A stretch of 64,000 nucleotides of DNA, from assembly GCA_016177795.1 (NCBI GenBank), contig JACOUM010000004.1:40535-104534 (forward strand), given 5' to 3'. Positions 1-8,117 of the stretch are shown here, piece after piece. Below the pieces are notes generated by a model. That model had not been told where the DNA came from. It saw only the letters and a program-made list of their open reading frames with translations, and ran no database searches. Within the stretch, counting starts at the first letter, position 1. Each line of letters starts with the position of its first letter. The DNA comes from Nitrosomonadales bacterium. GTDB lineage: Bacteria; Pseudomonadota; Gammaproteobacteria; Burkholderiales; Gallionellaceae. A program made the position numbers and the translations under genes.

Positions 1-1
1 A

Positions 2-370
2 GTCAACTGGGCAACCGGCATCACGCTGATCTGGATACTTGCGATGACACTGTGGCTGCCATGGCTGGAAAGCGGCAAGAGTTACCGCGGCATGGTCGCT
101 TCACTGAAGCAATCCATGCCGGAGCAATACCAATGCATCGGCCGCGATGATAATCTCGGCGAAGGGCAGCGCGCCATGCTGCATTATTTCGGCAACATCA
201 TCACGCGACACGATCCCGATAACCGTTGTGATTTGCGCCTGATTCAGGGCGACAAGCTGTCCAGGCCGATGCTCGACGAAACACGTTGGGAAGAAATCTG
301 GGAAGGCAGCCGTATGGGTGACAAGAGCGAACACTACCGGTTGTACCGGCGCATCGAATTGCCGCACTAA
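2..370 (+). CDS. ArnT-like glycosyltransferase, C-terminal end (cut by window)
   Basis: The reading frame is open from the first bases of the window to a TAA at 368-370, so this is the 3' end of a longer gene. The visible part has one hydrophobic segment (WATGITLIWILAMTLWL) followed by a soluble tail containing QYQCIGRD and GEGQRAMLHYFG. This layout fits the periplasmic C-terminal domain of GT39/ArnT-like membrane glycosyltransferases, which move sugars from polyprenyl-phosphate carriers onto lipids or proteins. The catalytic N-terminus lies outside the window, so the donor and acceptor cannot be judged. It converges with the exporter gene at 375. Confidence 0.6.
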   Translation, partial: VNWATGITLIWILAMTLWLPWLESGKSYRGMVASLKQSMPEQYQCIGRDDNLGEGQRAMLHYFGNIITRHDPDNRCDLRLIQGDKLSRPMLDETRWEEIWEGSRMGDKSEHYRLYRRIELPH

Positions 371-374
371 GACT

Positions 375-1175
375 TCAGATAAAAACCTTCAGCAACATTC
401 TCGTTGCCAGCACAAACAGCAACACGGCAAAGCTGCGGCGCAGCAGCTCCAGCGGCAGGCTATGGGCAGCTTTTGCGCCGAGCGGGGTGGTGAAGGCACT
501 GCCCAGGGCAACCATAAGCAGTGCGGGAAGATAGACGAAGCCCAGCGTGCCGGCAGGCAGTGTATGCAAGGCCAAACCGGTGGCGATATAGCCCGCCGTG
601 CCGCCGAGCGCGATGGGAAAGCCGAGCGCGGCCGAGGTGCCGATGGCTTGCCTGAGCGGAATGTTGTGCCACAGCATGAAGGGCACGCTCAGCGTCCCGC
701 CGCCGATGGAAACGAGGCTGCTGATTGCGCCGATGCCGCTGCCGGCCAGCGTCAAGCCGGCGCGCCCGGGCAGTTGCCGGCTGGCCTTCGGCCTGAACCC
801 GAACAGCATTTGAGTGGCTGCGAAATAGACGAACAGCGCAAAAAACAGGGACAGGTAAAACCACGAAATACTGCCGGCAAACAACGCGCCGAGTAGCGCA
901 CCCAGCAACATGCCCGGCGCGGTGTTGCGCACGATATGCATATTGACCGCGCCGCGCGAGTGATGCGCATAGGCGCTGGCGACGGCGGTGTAGAGAATGG
1001 CGGCCATCGAGGTGCCCAGCGCAAGATGCAGGTTTTGCGCCCCGCCAAGATGTTGCGCTTCAAACAGCCAGCTCAATACCGGCACCAGCACCAACCCGCC
1101 ACCGATGCCAAACAGTCCGGCGAAGAAACCGACGAAGGCGCCGAGCAGGAGATAGGCTGCATACCATTCCATCAT
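375..1175 (-). CDS. TauE/SafE-family sulfite/anion exporter
   Basis: An integral membrane protein of about 266 residues with 7-8 hydrophobic helices. It carries the two glycine-rich signatures of the TauE/SafE (DUF81) family, GLFGIGGGLVLVP near the N-terminus and SLVSIGGGTLSVP in the second half, consistent with the family's internal duplication. Members are predicted inner-membrane exporters of sulfite, sulfoacetate or other small anions; the substrate is not visible here. I chose the ATG at 1175 because AGAGG lies just upstream. The open frame runs further upstream to 1256, but that part reads through a palindromic repeat and looks non-coding. Confidence 0.85.
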   Translation of the reverse strand: MMEWYAAYLLLGAFVGFFAGLFGIGGGLVLVPVLSWLFEAQHLGGAQNLHLALGTSMAAILYTAVASAYAHHSRGAVNMHIVRNTAPGMLLGALLGALFAGSISWFYLSLFFALFVYFAATQMLFGFRPKASRQLPGRAGLTLAGSGIGAISSLVSIGGGTLSVPFMLWHNIPLRQAIGTSAALGFPIALGGTAGYIATGLALHTLPAGTLGFVYLPALLMVALGSAFTTPLGAKAAHSLPLELLRRSFAVLLFVLATRMLLKVFI

Positions 1176-1195
1176 GAAACCTCTATTGAATCGCA

Positions 1196-1247
1196 CAACA
1201 GGGGCGAATTCATTCGCCCGTTTTGTGCGGATAAATCCGCACCTACG
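1196..1247. repeat. REP-like double hairpin
   Basis: Two adjacent palindromes, GGGCGAATTCATTCGCCC and GTGCGGATAAATCCGCAC, are separated by a short TTTT-containing spacer and followed by CTAC. A related pair sits at 11925-11982. Their intergenic position and shared core (GTAGGTGCG plus hairpin) suggest a dispersed REP/BIME-type element rather than a gene-specific site. Confidence 0.65.
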
Positions 1248-1272
1248 CAAATCCATCCGTTGGCGGAGGTTT

Positions 1273-1737
<465 letters not shown>

Positions 1738-1890
1738 ATCAATTTCCCGTTATCCTCGTTGTACCTGCAACGACGGTATGGCACCATTGGTTCTATCGGT
1801 ACGTTCCTTGGCCGTCCTTTCGCAGGCTACCATTTTAATTCACTGTCCGAAAATTGGAGCCTGTTATGTTTCGGCTCGCTGCGATGAAAC

Positions 1891-1919
1891 TTGACGCGCC
1901 TTCTTCACTCTGAAAAAAT
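1891..1919 (+). promoter_or_regulatory. Possible promoter of the riboswitch-radical SAM locus
   Basis: TTGACG at 1891-1896 is followed after 17 bp by a weak AAAAAT box at 1914-1919. It lies directly upstream of the cobalamin riboswitch, the expected place. The -10 match is poor, so this is tentative. Confidence 0.35.
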
Positions 1920-1923
1920 GCCG

Positions 1924-2092
1924 TCACCGTTCGGTTCGACGAAACGGAACACGGTGCAAATCCGTGGCGGGCCCGCCGCTGTATCCGGGGACGGACGTTG
2001 CAAGGTTGCAAGACCAGCCACTGGCGGGGATTACCCCGGCGGGAAGGCGCGACGATCCGGCTGATCCGGTAGCCAGAAGACGTGTCGAACCG
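1924..2092 (+). promoter_or_regulatory. Cobalamin riboswitch (first copy)
   Basis: The conserved core is present in order: GGAACACGGTGCAAATCCGTGGC, the CCCGCCGCTGT segment, GCCACTGG, GGGAAGG and GCCAGAAGAC. These are the AdoCbl-class B12 riboswitch elements (the B12 box is the GCCACTG/GGGAAGG portion). It precedes the short peptide frame and the radical SAM gene, with a GGAG at 2097-2100 immediately after the aptamer. B12 binding would probably control translation initiation of the peptide and the coupled enzyme. No other gene lies between the riboswitch and this pair. Confidence 0.9.
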
Positions 2093-2103
2093 ATTCGGAG
2101 CCA

Positions 2104-2247
2104 GTTAAAACGCAACAAACAAACCAGGCGGCACCAGCAGCCAATGCACAACCATCCGCACCGACCATCGCTGTCCGCAAGAGTTGCAACCCGGATGGCA
2201 TCGGCCTCTCGCACTACGTGTTGATGGACAAGAAAGCGGCCAAATGA
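2104..2247 (+). CDS. Candidate radical-SAM-modified peptide precursor (CbpA-like), no canonical start
   Basis: A short frame open from 2065 to a TGA at 2245-2247. The last ~47 codons read VKTQQTNQAAPAANA, then QPSAPTIAVRK, then SCNPDGIGLSHY, then VLMDKKAAK. A hydrophilic Ala/Pro/Gln leader followed by a Cys/Gly/His/Tyr tail is what a modified-peptide precursor looks like. The stop overlaps the ATG of the radical SAM gene (ATGA), which strongly suggests the frame is translated. From memory, a family of B12-riboswitch-linked peptide/radical SAM pairs (CbpA/CbpB) has been described in protein family collections, and this arrangement matches it; I cannot verify the alignment. No ATG, GTG or TTG occurs in frame before codon 2218. 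GTT at 2104 or ACG at 2110 are the only positions placed after GGAG, so the start shown is arbitrary. Confidence 0.55.
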   Translation, partial: VKTQQTNQAAPAANAQPSAPTIAVRKSCNPDGIGLSHYVLMDKKAAK

Positions 2248-3623
2248 CGGCTTCTGCATTAAGTCGGGCCGCTTGCGGCCCGACATTCATTCCCGTGGAC
2301 ATCGGCCATGATATTTATGCTGCCGTCACCGACCCGAACACCGCCTTCTGGGCGCTGGTCGACAAGACGCGTATCCAGGAAGAACTTGCTACCGGGTCGC
2401 TGCACGACAGTTATCGAGCCAAAGCCGATAGTTTCGCCCGCGAACTGCACGCCCTGCGCTTCGAACTGAAACCCTCCGGCGTCTATCTGAATCCGACTGA
2501 GCGATGCAACCTCAACTGCACTTACTGCTATTTGCCCGGCGAGCAGCGCAGCAGCGGTAGCCACATGCCCTCCGAAACGCTGATTGCTTCACTCGACAAG
2601 CTACGCGATTACTTTCGCTCGGTGATGCCGGAGGAGCGCAAGCCACGCGCCATCTTTCACGGCGCAGAGCCCCTCATGAACAAGGAAGCGGTGTTCTCCG
2701 CCATTGATGCGTTCTCTGCAGATTTTGTTTTCGGTCTGCAAACCAACGGCACGCTGCTCGACGATGAGGCACTGGAATTTCTCACCTCGCGCAACGTCAG
2801 CATCGGTCTTTCGCTCGACGGCCCCTTCGCTGGCATCACTGATGCTACGCGCAAAACCTGGGGCGGAAAAAGCGTGCATGACAGGGTCTTGGCGGCGATG
2901 GAAAAGCTGAAGGGGTATGGCTCCTGGAGCGTAATCACCACCTGCACCACCGAAAACCTGCCTTACCTGACACAGATGGTCGAGCTGTTCCACGCCAGTG
3001 AAGTGCCGACCTGCATGCTCAATACGGTGCGCTGCACCCTGCCCGGCGCACGCGGCGTTAAACCGGCGGATGACGATTTGGCAAAAGCCTTCTTCGCCGC
3101 CATGGATCGCACGCACGAGCTCTATCGTGAAACGGGACGCAAGCTGATAGTCGCCAATTTTGCCAACATCCTTATCGGAATTCTTGCACCGACCGCACGA
3201 CGTCTGATGTGCGACATTTCGCCCTGCGGCGGTGGCCGCGCCTTCTTCGCTCTGGCGGCAGATGGCGGACTGTACCCGTGTAGCGAGTTCATCGGCCTGC
3301 CGAGTTTCAACGGCGGCAATTTGCTGGCCGAAGGCGGCGTCGAAGCAGCGCTGGCCTCTCCCGCTTTCCAGACCGTGACGACGCGCGATGTCGATATTTT
3401 CAGCCCCTGCGGCGGCTGCGCGATCCGTCATTTCTGCGGCTCTCCTTGCCCGGCCGAAGCATATGAAATGAACGGTGGCATGGAGAAAACCGGCGCCTTC
3501 TGCGAGTTCTACAAGGAGCAGGTTAGTTATGCCCTGCGCCTGATTGCAGACGGCAAAGCGAATGACTACCTTTGGGATGGGTGGGACGAAGACACGGAGA
3601 CGGTATTCGACCTGGCGATGTAA
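2244..3623 (+). CDS. Radical SAM/SPASM peptide-modifying enzyme (CbpB-like)
   Basis: A protein of 459 residues from the ATG at 2244, which overlaps the peptide stop. The radical SAM cluster motif is Cys88-x3-Cys92-x2-Cys95 (ERCNLNCTYCYLP). The TIM-barrel part includes FHGAEPLMN and LQTNGTLL. The C-terminal third is rich in cysteine (MCDISPCGGG, LYPCSEF, FSPCGGCAIRHFCGSPC, GAFCEFYKE), fitting a SPASM domain with auxiliary Fe-S clusters, as in anaerobic sulfatase-maturase-like and RiPP-modifying enzymes. The upstream peptide is the likely substrate. An earlier TTG start at 2184 would run through the peptide gene and is rejected. Riboswitch control suggests a role linked to B12 status, but the product is unknown. 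Confidence 0.8.
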   Translation: MTASALSRAACGPTFIPVDIGHDIYAAVTDPNTAFWALVDKTRIQEELATGSLHDSYRAKADSFARELHALRFELKPSGVYLNPTERCNLNCTYCYLPGEQRSSGSHMPSETLIASLDKLRDYFRSVMPEERKPRAIFHGAEPLMNKEAVFSAIDAFSADFVFGLQTNGTLLDDEALEFLTSRNVSIGLSLDGPFAGITDATRKTWGGKSVHDRVLAAMEKLKGYGSWSVITTCTTENLPYLTQMVELFHASEVPTCMLNTVRCTLPGARGVKPADDDLAKAFFAAMDRTHELYRETGRKLIVANFANILIGILAPTARRLMCDISPCGGGRAFFALAADGGLYPCSEFIGLPSFNGGNLLAEGGVEAALASPAFQTVTTRDVDIFSPCGGCAIRHFCGSPCPAEAYEMNGGMEKTGAFCEFYKEQVSYALRLIADGKANDYLWDGWDEDTETVFDLAM

Positions 3624-3805
3624 TCAGGGTAGCTTACCTTCAACAACTCGAATGCCATTTGCCCCTGGCTAGACAGTGAGTATCCATTGTTCCCGGGGGC
3701 GGTGCTGCCAGTGATGCGGACTTTAAAACCACCTGGAAGTGGGCATACCGAACGTCTCGTCCAGATGCCGCCCAAATCAAAAAACTCTTGTTTACTGATC
3801 GGCAT
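3566..3805 (-). CDS. Possible small hypothetical protein
   Basis: A 79-codon frame starting MPISKQEFFDLGGIWTRR with AGGT upstream, filling most of the space between the radical SAM gene and the 6S RNA terminator. I recognise no domain. The last ~19 codons run antisense into the radical SAM gene, which weakens the case. It may be a gene relic. Confidence 0.22.
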   Translation of the reverse strand: MPISKQEFFDLGGIWTRRSVCPLPGGFKVRITGSTAPGNNGYSLSSQGQMAFELLKVSYPDYIARSNTVSVSSSHPSQR

Positions 3806-3840
3806 GCTTACCTAACCAGTAGCATATGGTTTGCATCCGC

Positions 3841-3873
3841 AAATAAAAAAGTGCGACCTGGAAAGATCGCACT
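3841..3873 (-). terminator. Rho-independent terminator after zapA/6S RNA
   Basis: On the minus strand, stem AGTGCGA/TCGCACT (3867-3873 with 3850-3856) with a ten-base loop is followed by TTTTTTATTT. It ends the unit coming from zapA and the 6S RNA. Confidence 0.8.
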
Positions 3874-3882
3874 AAAATCAAA

Positions 3883-4055
3883 GTCCCCCACCTGTGCCGT
3901 TGACCCGGCATCTTGAACCTGCGGTCCAAGAGGGTCACTTCCCTGCCGCATCAGGATCATCCGGATGGACGTTCACAACAGCGGCCTTGCGGGTCGCGAC
4001 CTAAGCTAAACTATTGGCTCAAAGAATTACAGGTCTGACGGACACCGCAGGGGAC
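3883..4055 (-). ncRNA. ssrS: 6S RNA
   Basis: The region directly downstream of zapA, the usual place of ssrS in proteobacteria, has no frame but a 173-nt imperfect duplex. The 5' end GTCCCC (4055-4050) pairs with the 3' end GGGGGAC (3889-3883). Inside are the typical arms GGCAGGGAAGTGACCCTC and GGACCGCAGGTTCAAG on the minus strand around a central bubble. 6S RNA mimics an open promoter and sequesters sigma70 RNA polymerase. Ends were set by pairing and may be off by a few bases. Confidence 0.85.
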
Positions 4056-4058
4056 AAC

Positions 4059-4370
4059 CTAGAACAACGTATCCTGCTCGGCTAACGCCTCATTGATCGC
4101 TGTCTCCATGATACTCATTCTACGCTTAAAGTCGGCGAGGTCAAATCCGCGCCCGATCTTGACCGAAAGCAGTTCGTGGGTAATGTTCAGGGCGGCCATG
4201 ATGGCGATGCGCTCGACGCTGACGATCTTGCCGGCATCGCGTATTTCGCGCATTTTCCTGTCCAGATAGGCAACCGCATCGAGCAGCTCGCCGCGCTCCT
4301 CATCGGGACAGGCGACACGCAATTCCCGGTCGAGGATCTTGATTTCCAGCGTTTTGGTTGTGCTGCTCAT
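4059..4370 (-). CDS. zapA: Cell division protein ZapA
   Basis: A 103-residue protein from ATG 4370. The N-terminal beta-strand segment KTLEIKILDRELRVACPDEER and the helical RIAIMAALNITHELL segment match ZapA, which crosslinks FtsZ filaments at the Z-ring. The long C-terminal helix would form the tetramer coiled coil. Its start overlaps the stop of the upstream coiled-coil gene (ATGA), and 6S RNA follows, the conserved betaproteobacterial order. Confidence 0.9.
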   Translation of the reverse strand: MSSTTKTLEIKILDRELRVACPDEERGELLDAVAYLDRKMREIRDAGKIVSVERIAIMAALNITHELLSVKIGRGFDLADFKRRMSIMETAINEALAEQDTLF

Positions 4371-4567
4371 GTTTGTTCTTCTGGAAGTGTGGCCAGCAAT
4401 TTTTCCAGGCGCGCCTTTGCACTGCCCATCTTGTCGCTGCATTGGCGGTTACTGCTGAGTGCATGCGCCAGTTCTTGGCGCAATTGATGGTTTTCCGCAC
4501 GCAACTTGCCGCTGACCTGTATCAACTGTGCGAGTTTGCCTTCCAGTGCATTCAATTCATTCTCCAT
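4367..4567 (-). CDS. Small coiled-coil protein (ZapB-like, TIGR02449 type)
   Basis: A 66-residue, almost entirely helical protein starting MENELNALEGKLAQLIQV with heptad-spaced hydrophobics and RAENHQLRQELAHALSS. It is coupled to zapA by a 4-base overlap. Such small coiled-coil proteins upstream of zapA are widespread in beta/gammaproteobacteria and are thought to act with ZapA at the divisome. I use the ATG at 4567; the frame extends upstream into the riboswitch region, which is not coding. Confidence 0.7.
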   Translation of the reverse strand: MENELNALEGKLAQLIQVSGKLRAENHQLRQELAHALSSNRQCSDKMGSAKARLEKLLATLPEEQT

Positions 4568-4640
4568 GTGCCGACTATAATTTGAAAAGTGCTGATAAGT
4601 CAAACGGTAAGACGGAGTTCTGAAAGCGGTTTGTGATTTT

Positions 4641-4669
4641 TTGGCAGTGCGCCGTGCTTGTGCTAAAGT
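4641..4669 (+). promoter_or_regulatory. Promoter of the btuB riboswitch operon
   Basis: TTGGCA (4641-4646), a 17-bp spacer and TAAAGT (4664-4669) preceded by TG, giving an extended -10 (TGCTAAAGT). Transcription would begin around 4676, at the start of the riboswitch. Confidence 0.6.
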
Positions 4670-4676
4670 GCGCCCT

Positions 4677-4870
4677 GCTTTGAGGTTCTCGTCTGGCGAC
4701 AGATGAGTTAAACGGGAAATAGGTGAGGGAGAATCAACCCGATGCCTGTGCTGCCCCCGCAACGGTAAGCGAGTGCGGATTTGCCAGTATGCCACTGTGA
4801 GCAATCATGGGAAGGCGGCAAATCAAGACTTGCGAGCCCGGAGACCGGCCTGAGAGCAAAGGTAACAGGA
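4677..4870 (+). promoter_or_regulatory. Cobalamin riboswitch (second copy, btuB)
   Basis: Aptamer elements in order: AAACGGGAATA, GATGCCTGTGCTGCCCCCGCAACGGTAA, GCCACTG, GGGAAGG and GAGACCGGCCTGA. This is a standard cobalamin riboswitch ahead of the vitamin B12 receptor gene. A leader of about 120 nt separates it from the btuB start, leaving room for an expression platform. Confidence 0.95.
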
Positions 4871-4992
4871 GATGCTGCGGGCGGCGCATCGGAAAAGAAC
4901 AATTCAATCGTTCAACTCTGCTCCCCCCACCGCATTTCCTGAATATAAACATTCCAGCGGGGTCGCTTGGAATTTACTCAGGAAAATCACCA

Positions 4993-6852
4993 ATGAAATT
5001 GCAAAAACTTTTTGCCGCCGTTTTATGCGCGGCCACTCCCCTGGCTTATGCAGCAACCGACACACTGGATGAAATCGTGGTAACCGCCAGACGCATCGCG
5101 CAGCCATTAAAGCGATCCTTGATCAGCGCCACCGTCATCACCCAGCAGGATATTCGCAAATCACAGGCAGTCGATGCGGCAGCTATTTTACGCAGCGTAG
5201 TCGGCGTGGAAATCGATCAGTCCGGCGGGGTAGGTAAAACAACCAGTTTGCACCTCAGGGGTACCAATGCCACGCATACCTTGATTTTGCTGGATGGCGT
5301 GCGTATCAGTTCTGCTACCAACGGCTCCACCTCGATTCAAGAGTTAATGCTGGATCAAATCGAGCGTATCGAGGTAGTACGCGGCAATGCCAGCAGCCTG
5401 TACGGATCGGAGGCCATTGGAGGTGTGGTGCAGATTTTTACCAAGCGTGGCCGTGGCGTGCCCGCTCTTAATATGAACGTCGGCATGGGCAATCGGGGTA
5501 CGCAGCGCTTGGCCGCTGGATTTGGCGGCGCAACCGAGAACACAGACTTTAATGTACAAGCATCCGCGTTCAAAACCGATGGCGTGTCGGCCATCAATCC
5601 TGCACGGTTCCCCGGCGCCAATCCAGACAAGGACGGATACAAAAATACCAGTCTATCGGCCAATGTGCGCCATGCATTTAATTCGGATCACAGTCTGGCT
5701 GCCACAGCGTTTAATAGTCAGGGACGCAATCAGTACGACAATACGGTAACCCCGACCGACAACAATACCAACCAAACGCAAGTGAGCAAATTCTCTCTTT
5801 CATCCGACAATCGTCTAGGAGACATCTGGCAAAGCCACTTGCAACTGGCCCAGGGCACGGATGACACGCAAACTTTCCTGAATGGCCAACTGGATTTGGC
5901 GAACGGGGCAATGTTCAAGACAAGCAACCAGCAGCTTACCTGGGAAAATATGTTGCAGCTGGGCACGCATACCTTACTCAATTTGGGAGTAGAAAATTTA
6001 ACACAAACGGTCACGAGCGATGTCGCCTTCACGACCAAAAAACGCAAGGTGGACAGCCTGTTTATGGGCTATACGGGTTACTACGGTTTACATCAGATAC
6101 AAATCAATTTGCGTCAGGACAGTTATTCCGACTTTGGCCGGTCGAACACCGGACTGCTTGGGTATGCCTACGCCATCAATGATGTCTGGCGGGCAACAGC
6201 AAGCATGGGAACTGCATTTAAAGCACCCACGCTCAACGACCTGTTTTACCCCTTTACGAATTTTGGTGGGGGCTGGACCTATGCAGGCAACCCCAATTTA
6301 CAACCGGAACATTCCCGCAATCGGGAATTGGGATTGCACTATACGGAGGATGTGCACCGTTTCGATGCCGCGTATTTTGATAATCGGATTAGCAACCTAA
6401 TTACCGGAAATAATCTACCCGCTTTTATGGTGGTCAATCTGGGTGAGGCGCGCATTGATGGCGTGGAATTGAGTTACGCCGGGCAGTTTGGCGATACAGG
6501 CATAAAAGCTGCATTGACTTCGCAAAACCCCCGCAACGCAGGCACGGGCCAAGCCCTGATACGCCGTGCCAGACAGCATGGTAGCATCGGTCTGTCGCAA
6601 CAATTCAGTGGATGGCAAGTTGGCGGAGAGTGGCAGCACAGTGGATCACGACCGGATGCAAATTTGTCAACGGGCTTGCCTGTTACCCTGCCAGGCTACA
6701 ACGTGATCAACCTGACTGCGGGCTATGCGATCAACAAAAATCTGAAGTTGTCCTTGCGTGCGGATAATCTGACCAACCAAAATAACGCAACGGCTTATGG
6801 TTACAACCCTCTTGGGCGCACCTTGTTTGCCGGCCTGAGTTACCAGCAGTAA
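4993..6852 (+). CDS. btuB: TonB-dependent vitamin B12 receptor BtuB
   Basis: A 619-residue outer-membrane receptor. From the ATG at 4993 (TCAGGAAAATCACCA upstream) it has a clear signal peptide ending PLAYA/ATD, then a TonB box (DEIVVTA). Next come the plug domain (LRGTNATHTLILLDGVR, IERIEVVRGNASSLYGSEAIGG) and a beta-barrel ending in an aromatic-containing strand (LSYQQ). Control by the riboswitch just upstream and the B12 genes downstream identify cobalamin as the ligand. The frame extends in phase upstream to 4807 but would include riboswitch sequence. Confidence 0.92.
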   Translation: MKLQKLFAAVLCAATPLAYAATDTLDEIVVTARRIAQPLKRSLISATVITQQDIRKSQAVDAAAILRSVVGVEIDQSGGVGKTTSLHLRGTNATHTLILLDGVRISSATNGSTSIQELMLDQIERIEVVRGNASSLYGSEAIGGVVQIFTKRGRGVPALNMNVGMGNRGTQRLAAGFGGATENTDFNVQASAFKTDGVSAINPARFPGANPDKDGYKNTSLSANVRHAFNSDHSLAATAFNSQGRNQYDNTVTPTDNNTNQTQVSKFSLSSDNRLGDIWQSHLQLAQGTDDTQTFLNGQLDLANGAMFKTSNQQLTWENMLQLGTHTLLNLGVENLTQTVTSDVAFTTKKRKVDSLFMGYTGYYGLHQIQINLRQDSYSDFGRSNTGLLGYAYAINDVWRATASMGTAFKAPTLNDLFYPFTNFGGGWTYAGNPNLQPEHSRNRELGLHYTEDVHRFDAAYFDNRISNLITGNNLPAFMVVNLGEARIDGVELSYAGQFGDTGIKAALTSQNPRNAGTGQALIRRARQHGSIGLSQQFSGWQVGGEWQHSGSRPDANLSTGLPVTLPGYNVINLTAGYAINKNLKLSLRADNLTNQNNATAYGYNPLGRTLFAGLSYQQ

Positions 6853-6945
6853 AAGCGGCAGAGAGAGGGGGCGCGCTTAGATGCAATATTTTTCAGCTAA
6901 AGCTATCACCAAACTGTGTGTCTTAAATTGAAAGGAGAAACAAGA

Positions 6946-7509
6946 ATGAAATTGCAAACTCGACAAACTGGAATATTGGCTGTGTTGGTGCTGTTAATGG
7001 CGGCTACACGCATGCACCATTTCGGCAGCGCACTGCATTTGCCGGATGCTTCGCTTGCGGTGTTCTTGCTGGCGGGGTTTTTTATCTCCACGCCCTGGCT
7101 GTTTGCAGGATTGCTGTTTGAAGCAGGTACGTTGGATTATGTGGCAATTGCCCACTTGGGCGTGAGCGACTGGTGCGTAACACCCGCCTACTGGTTTTTG
7201 ATTCCGACCTATGCGGCCTTGTGGTATGCGGGACGTCACTATGCGCGCATTCATCAGCACAACCTGCGCAGCTTGGGCGTGTTCGCCGGTCTTTCTGTTG
7301 CTGCGTTGAACGTAGCGTTCTTCATTTCCAACGGTGCCTTTTACTGGTTCTCTGGCCGCACCCCAAATATGGGCATGACTGAATACGCCGCTCGCGTAAC
7401 GCAATACTATCCCCAGTACTTAGTCGGTGGCATGCTGTACCTGGCGTGTGCTGCTGCGCTGTATACGGTGCTGACCGCGCGCACGCCGGTTGCCGTCGAA
7501 GCCGACTAA
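6946..7509 (+). CDS. btuM: BtuM-like cobalamin transporter (ECF S-component type)
   Basis: A 187-residue, about six-helix membrane protein preceded by AAAGGAGAAACAAGA. It sits between btuB and cobO. The segment LGVSDWCVTPAYWFLIP carries a cysteine at residue 77, close to the single conserved cysteine that in the characterised Thiobacillus BtuM binds the cobalt and decyanates cobalamin. Solitary BtuM proteins belong to the ECF S-component fold and move B12 across the inner membrane. No ECF ATPase or T-component is nearby. Assignment rests on size, topology, the cysteine and context. Confidence 0.72.
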   Translation: MKLQTRQTGILAVLVLLMAATRMHHFGSALHLPDASLAVFLLAGFFISTPWLFAGLLFEAGTLDYVAIAHLGVSDWCVTPAYWFLIPTYAALWYAGRHYARIHQHNLRSLGVFAGLSVAALNVAFFISNGAFYWFSGRTPNMGMTEYAARVTQYYPQYLVGGMLYLACAAALYTVLTARTPVAVEAD

Positions 7510-8117
7510 TGAACGACAAGAATGCCGCGGACGAGCAACACCGCGCCCGCACCCAACGCCACAAGGAAGTGGTCGATGCGAAGATCGCCCGTGCCACCGA
7601 AAGCCGCGGCGTGGTGCTGGTGCATACCGGCAACGGCAAGGGCAAGAGCAGTTCGGCATTCGGCATGGTCGCACGCGCCCTCGGGCATAACATGCACGTC
7701 GGCGTGGTGCAATTCATCAAGGGAGGTTCTCCCACCGGCGAGGAGGTCTTTTTTCGTCGCTTTCCGGAAGTCGAATATCACGTGATGGGCGACGGTTTCA
7801 CTTGGGAGACGCAGGATAAGCAACGCGACATTGCCTCGGCGCAAGCTGCGTGGAATGTGGCTTGCGCCATGCTACGCAACCCGGACATTGCGCTGGTTGT
7901 ACTGGATGAAATCAATATCGCGCTGAAGCTGCACTACCTGGAAATCAGGCAGGTACTGGAAGCGCTACGCAACCGCCCGGCGATGCAACATGTGATACTG
8001 ACCGGTCGTGCTGCGCCCGATGCGCTGATCGAATACGCTGATACTGTCACGGAAATGCGCCCTATCAAGCATGCATTTGATGCCGGAATACAGGCGCAAA
8101 ATGGCATAGAGTTGTAA
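7509..8117 (+). CDS. cobO: Cob(I)alamin adenosyltransferase (CobO/BtuR/CobA type)
   Basis: A 202-residue protein whose ATG overlaps the btuM stop (TAATG). P-loop GNGKGKSS at residues 41-48, VVQFIKGG, FTWETQDKQRD, and VVLDEINIALK mark the CobA/CobO/BtuR family. It transfers the adenosyl group of ATP to cob(I)yrinate a,c-diamide or cobinamide in the cytoplasm. It serves both salvage of imported corrinoid and assembly, fitting its place right after the uptake genes. Confidence 0.95.
   Translation: MNDKNAADEQHRARTQRHKEVVDAKIARATESRGVVLVHTGNGKGKSSSAFGMVARALGHNMHVGVVQFIKGGSPTGEEVFFRRFPEVEYHVMGDGFTWETQDKQRDIASAQAAWNVACAMLRNPDIALVVLDEINIALKLHYLEIRQVLEALRNRPAMQHVILTGRAAPDALIEYADTVTEMRPIKHAFDAGIQAQNGIEL

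Noticed and set aside
1176..1256. N-terminal extension of the TauE/SafE protein
   Set aside because: It reads through the REP-like hairpins; the ATG at 1175 has AGAGG upstream and matches family starts.
1964..2224. Plus-strand frame through the first riboswitch
   Set aside because: It would translate the conserved aptamer and lies out of phase with the peptide that is coupled to the radical SAM gene.
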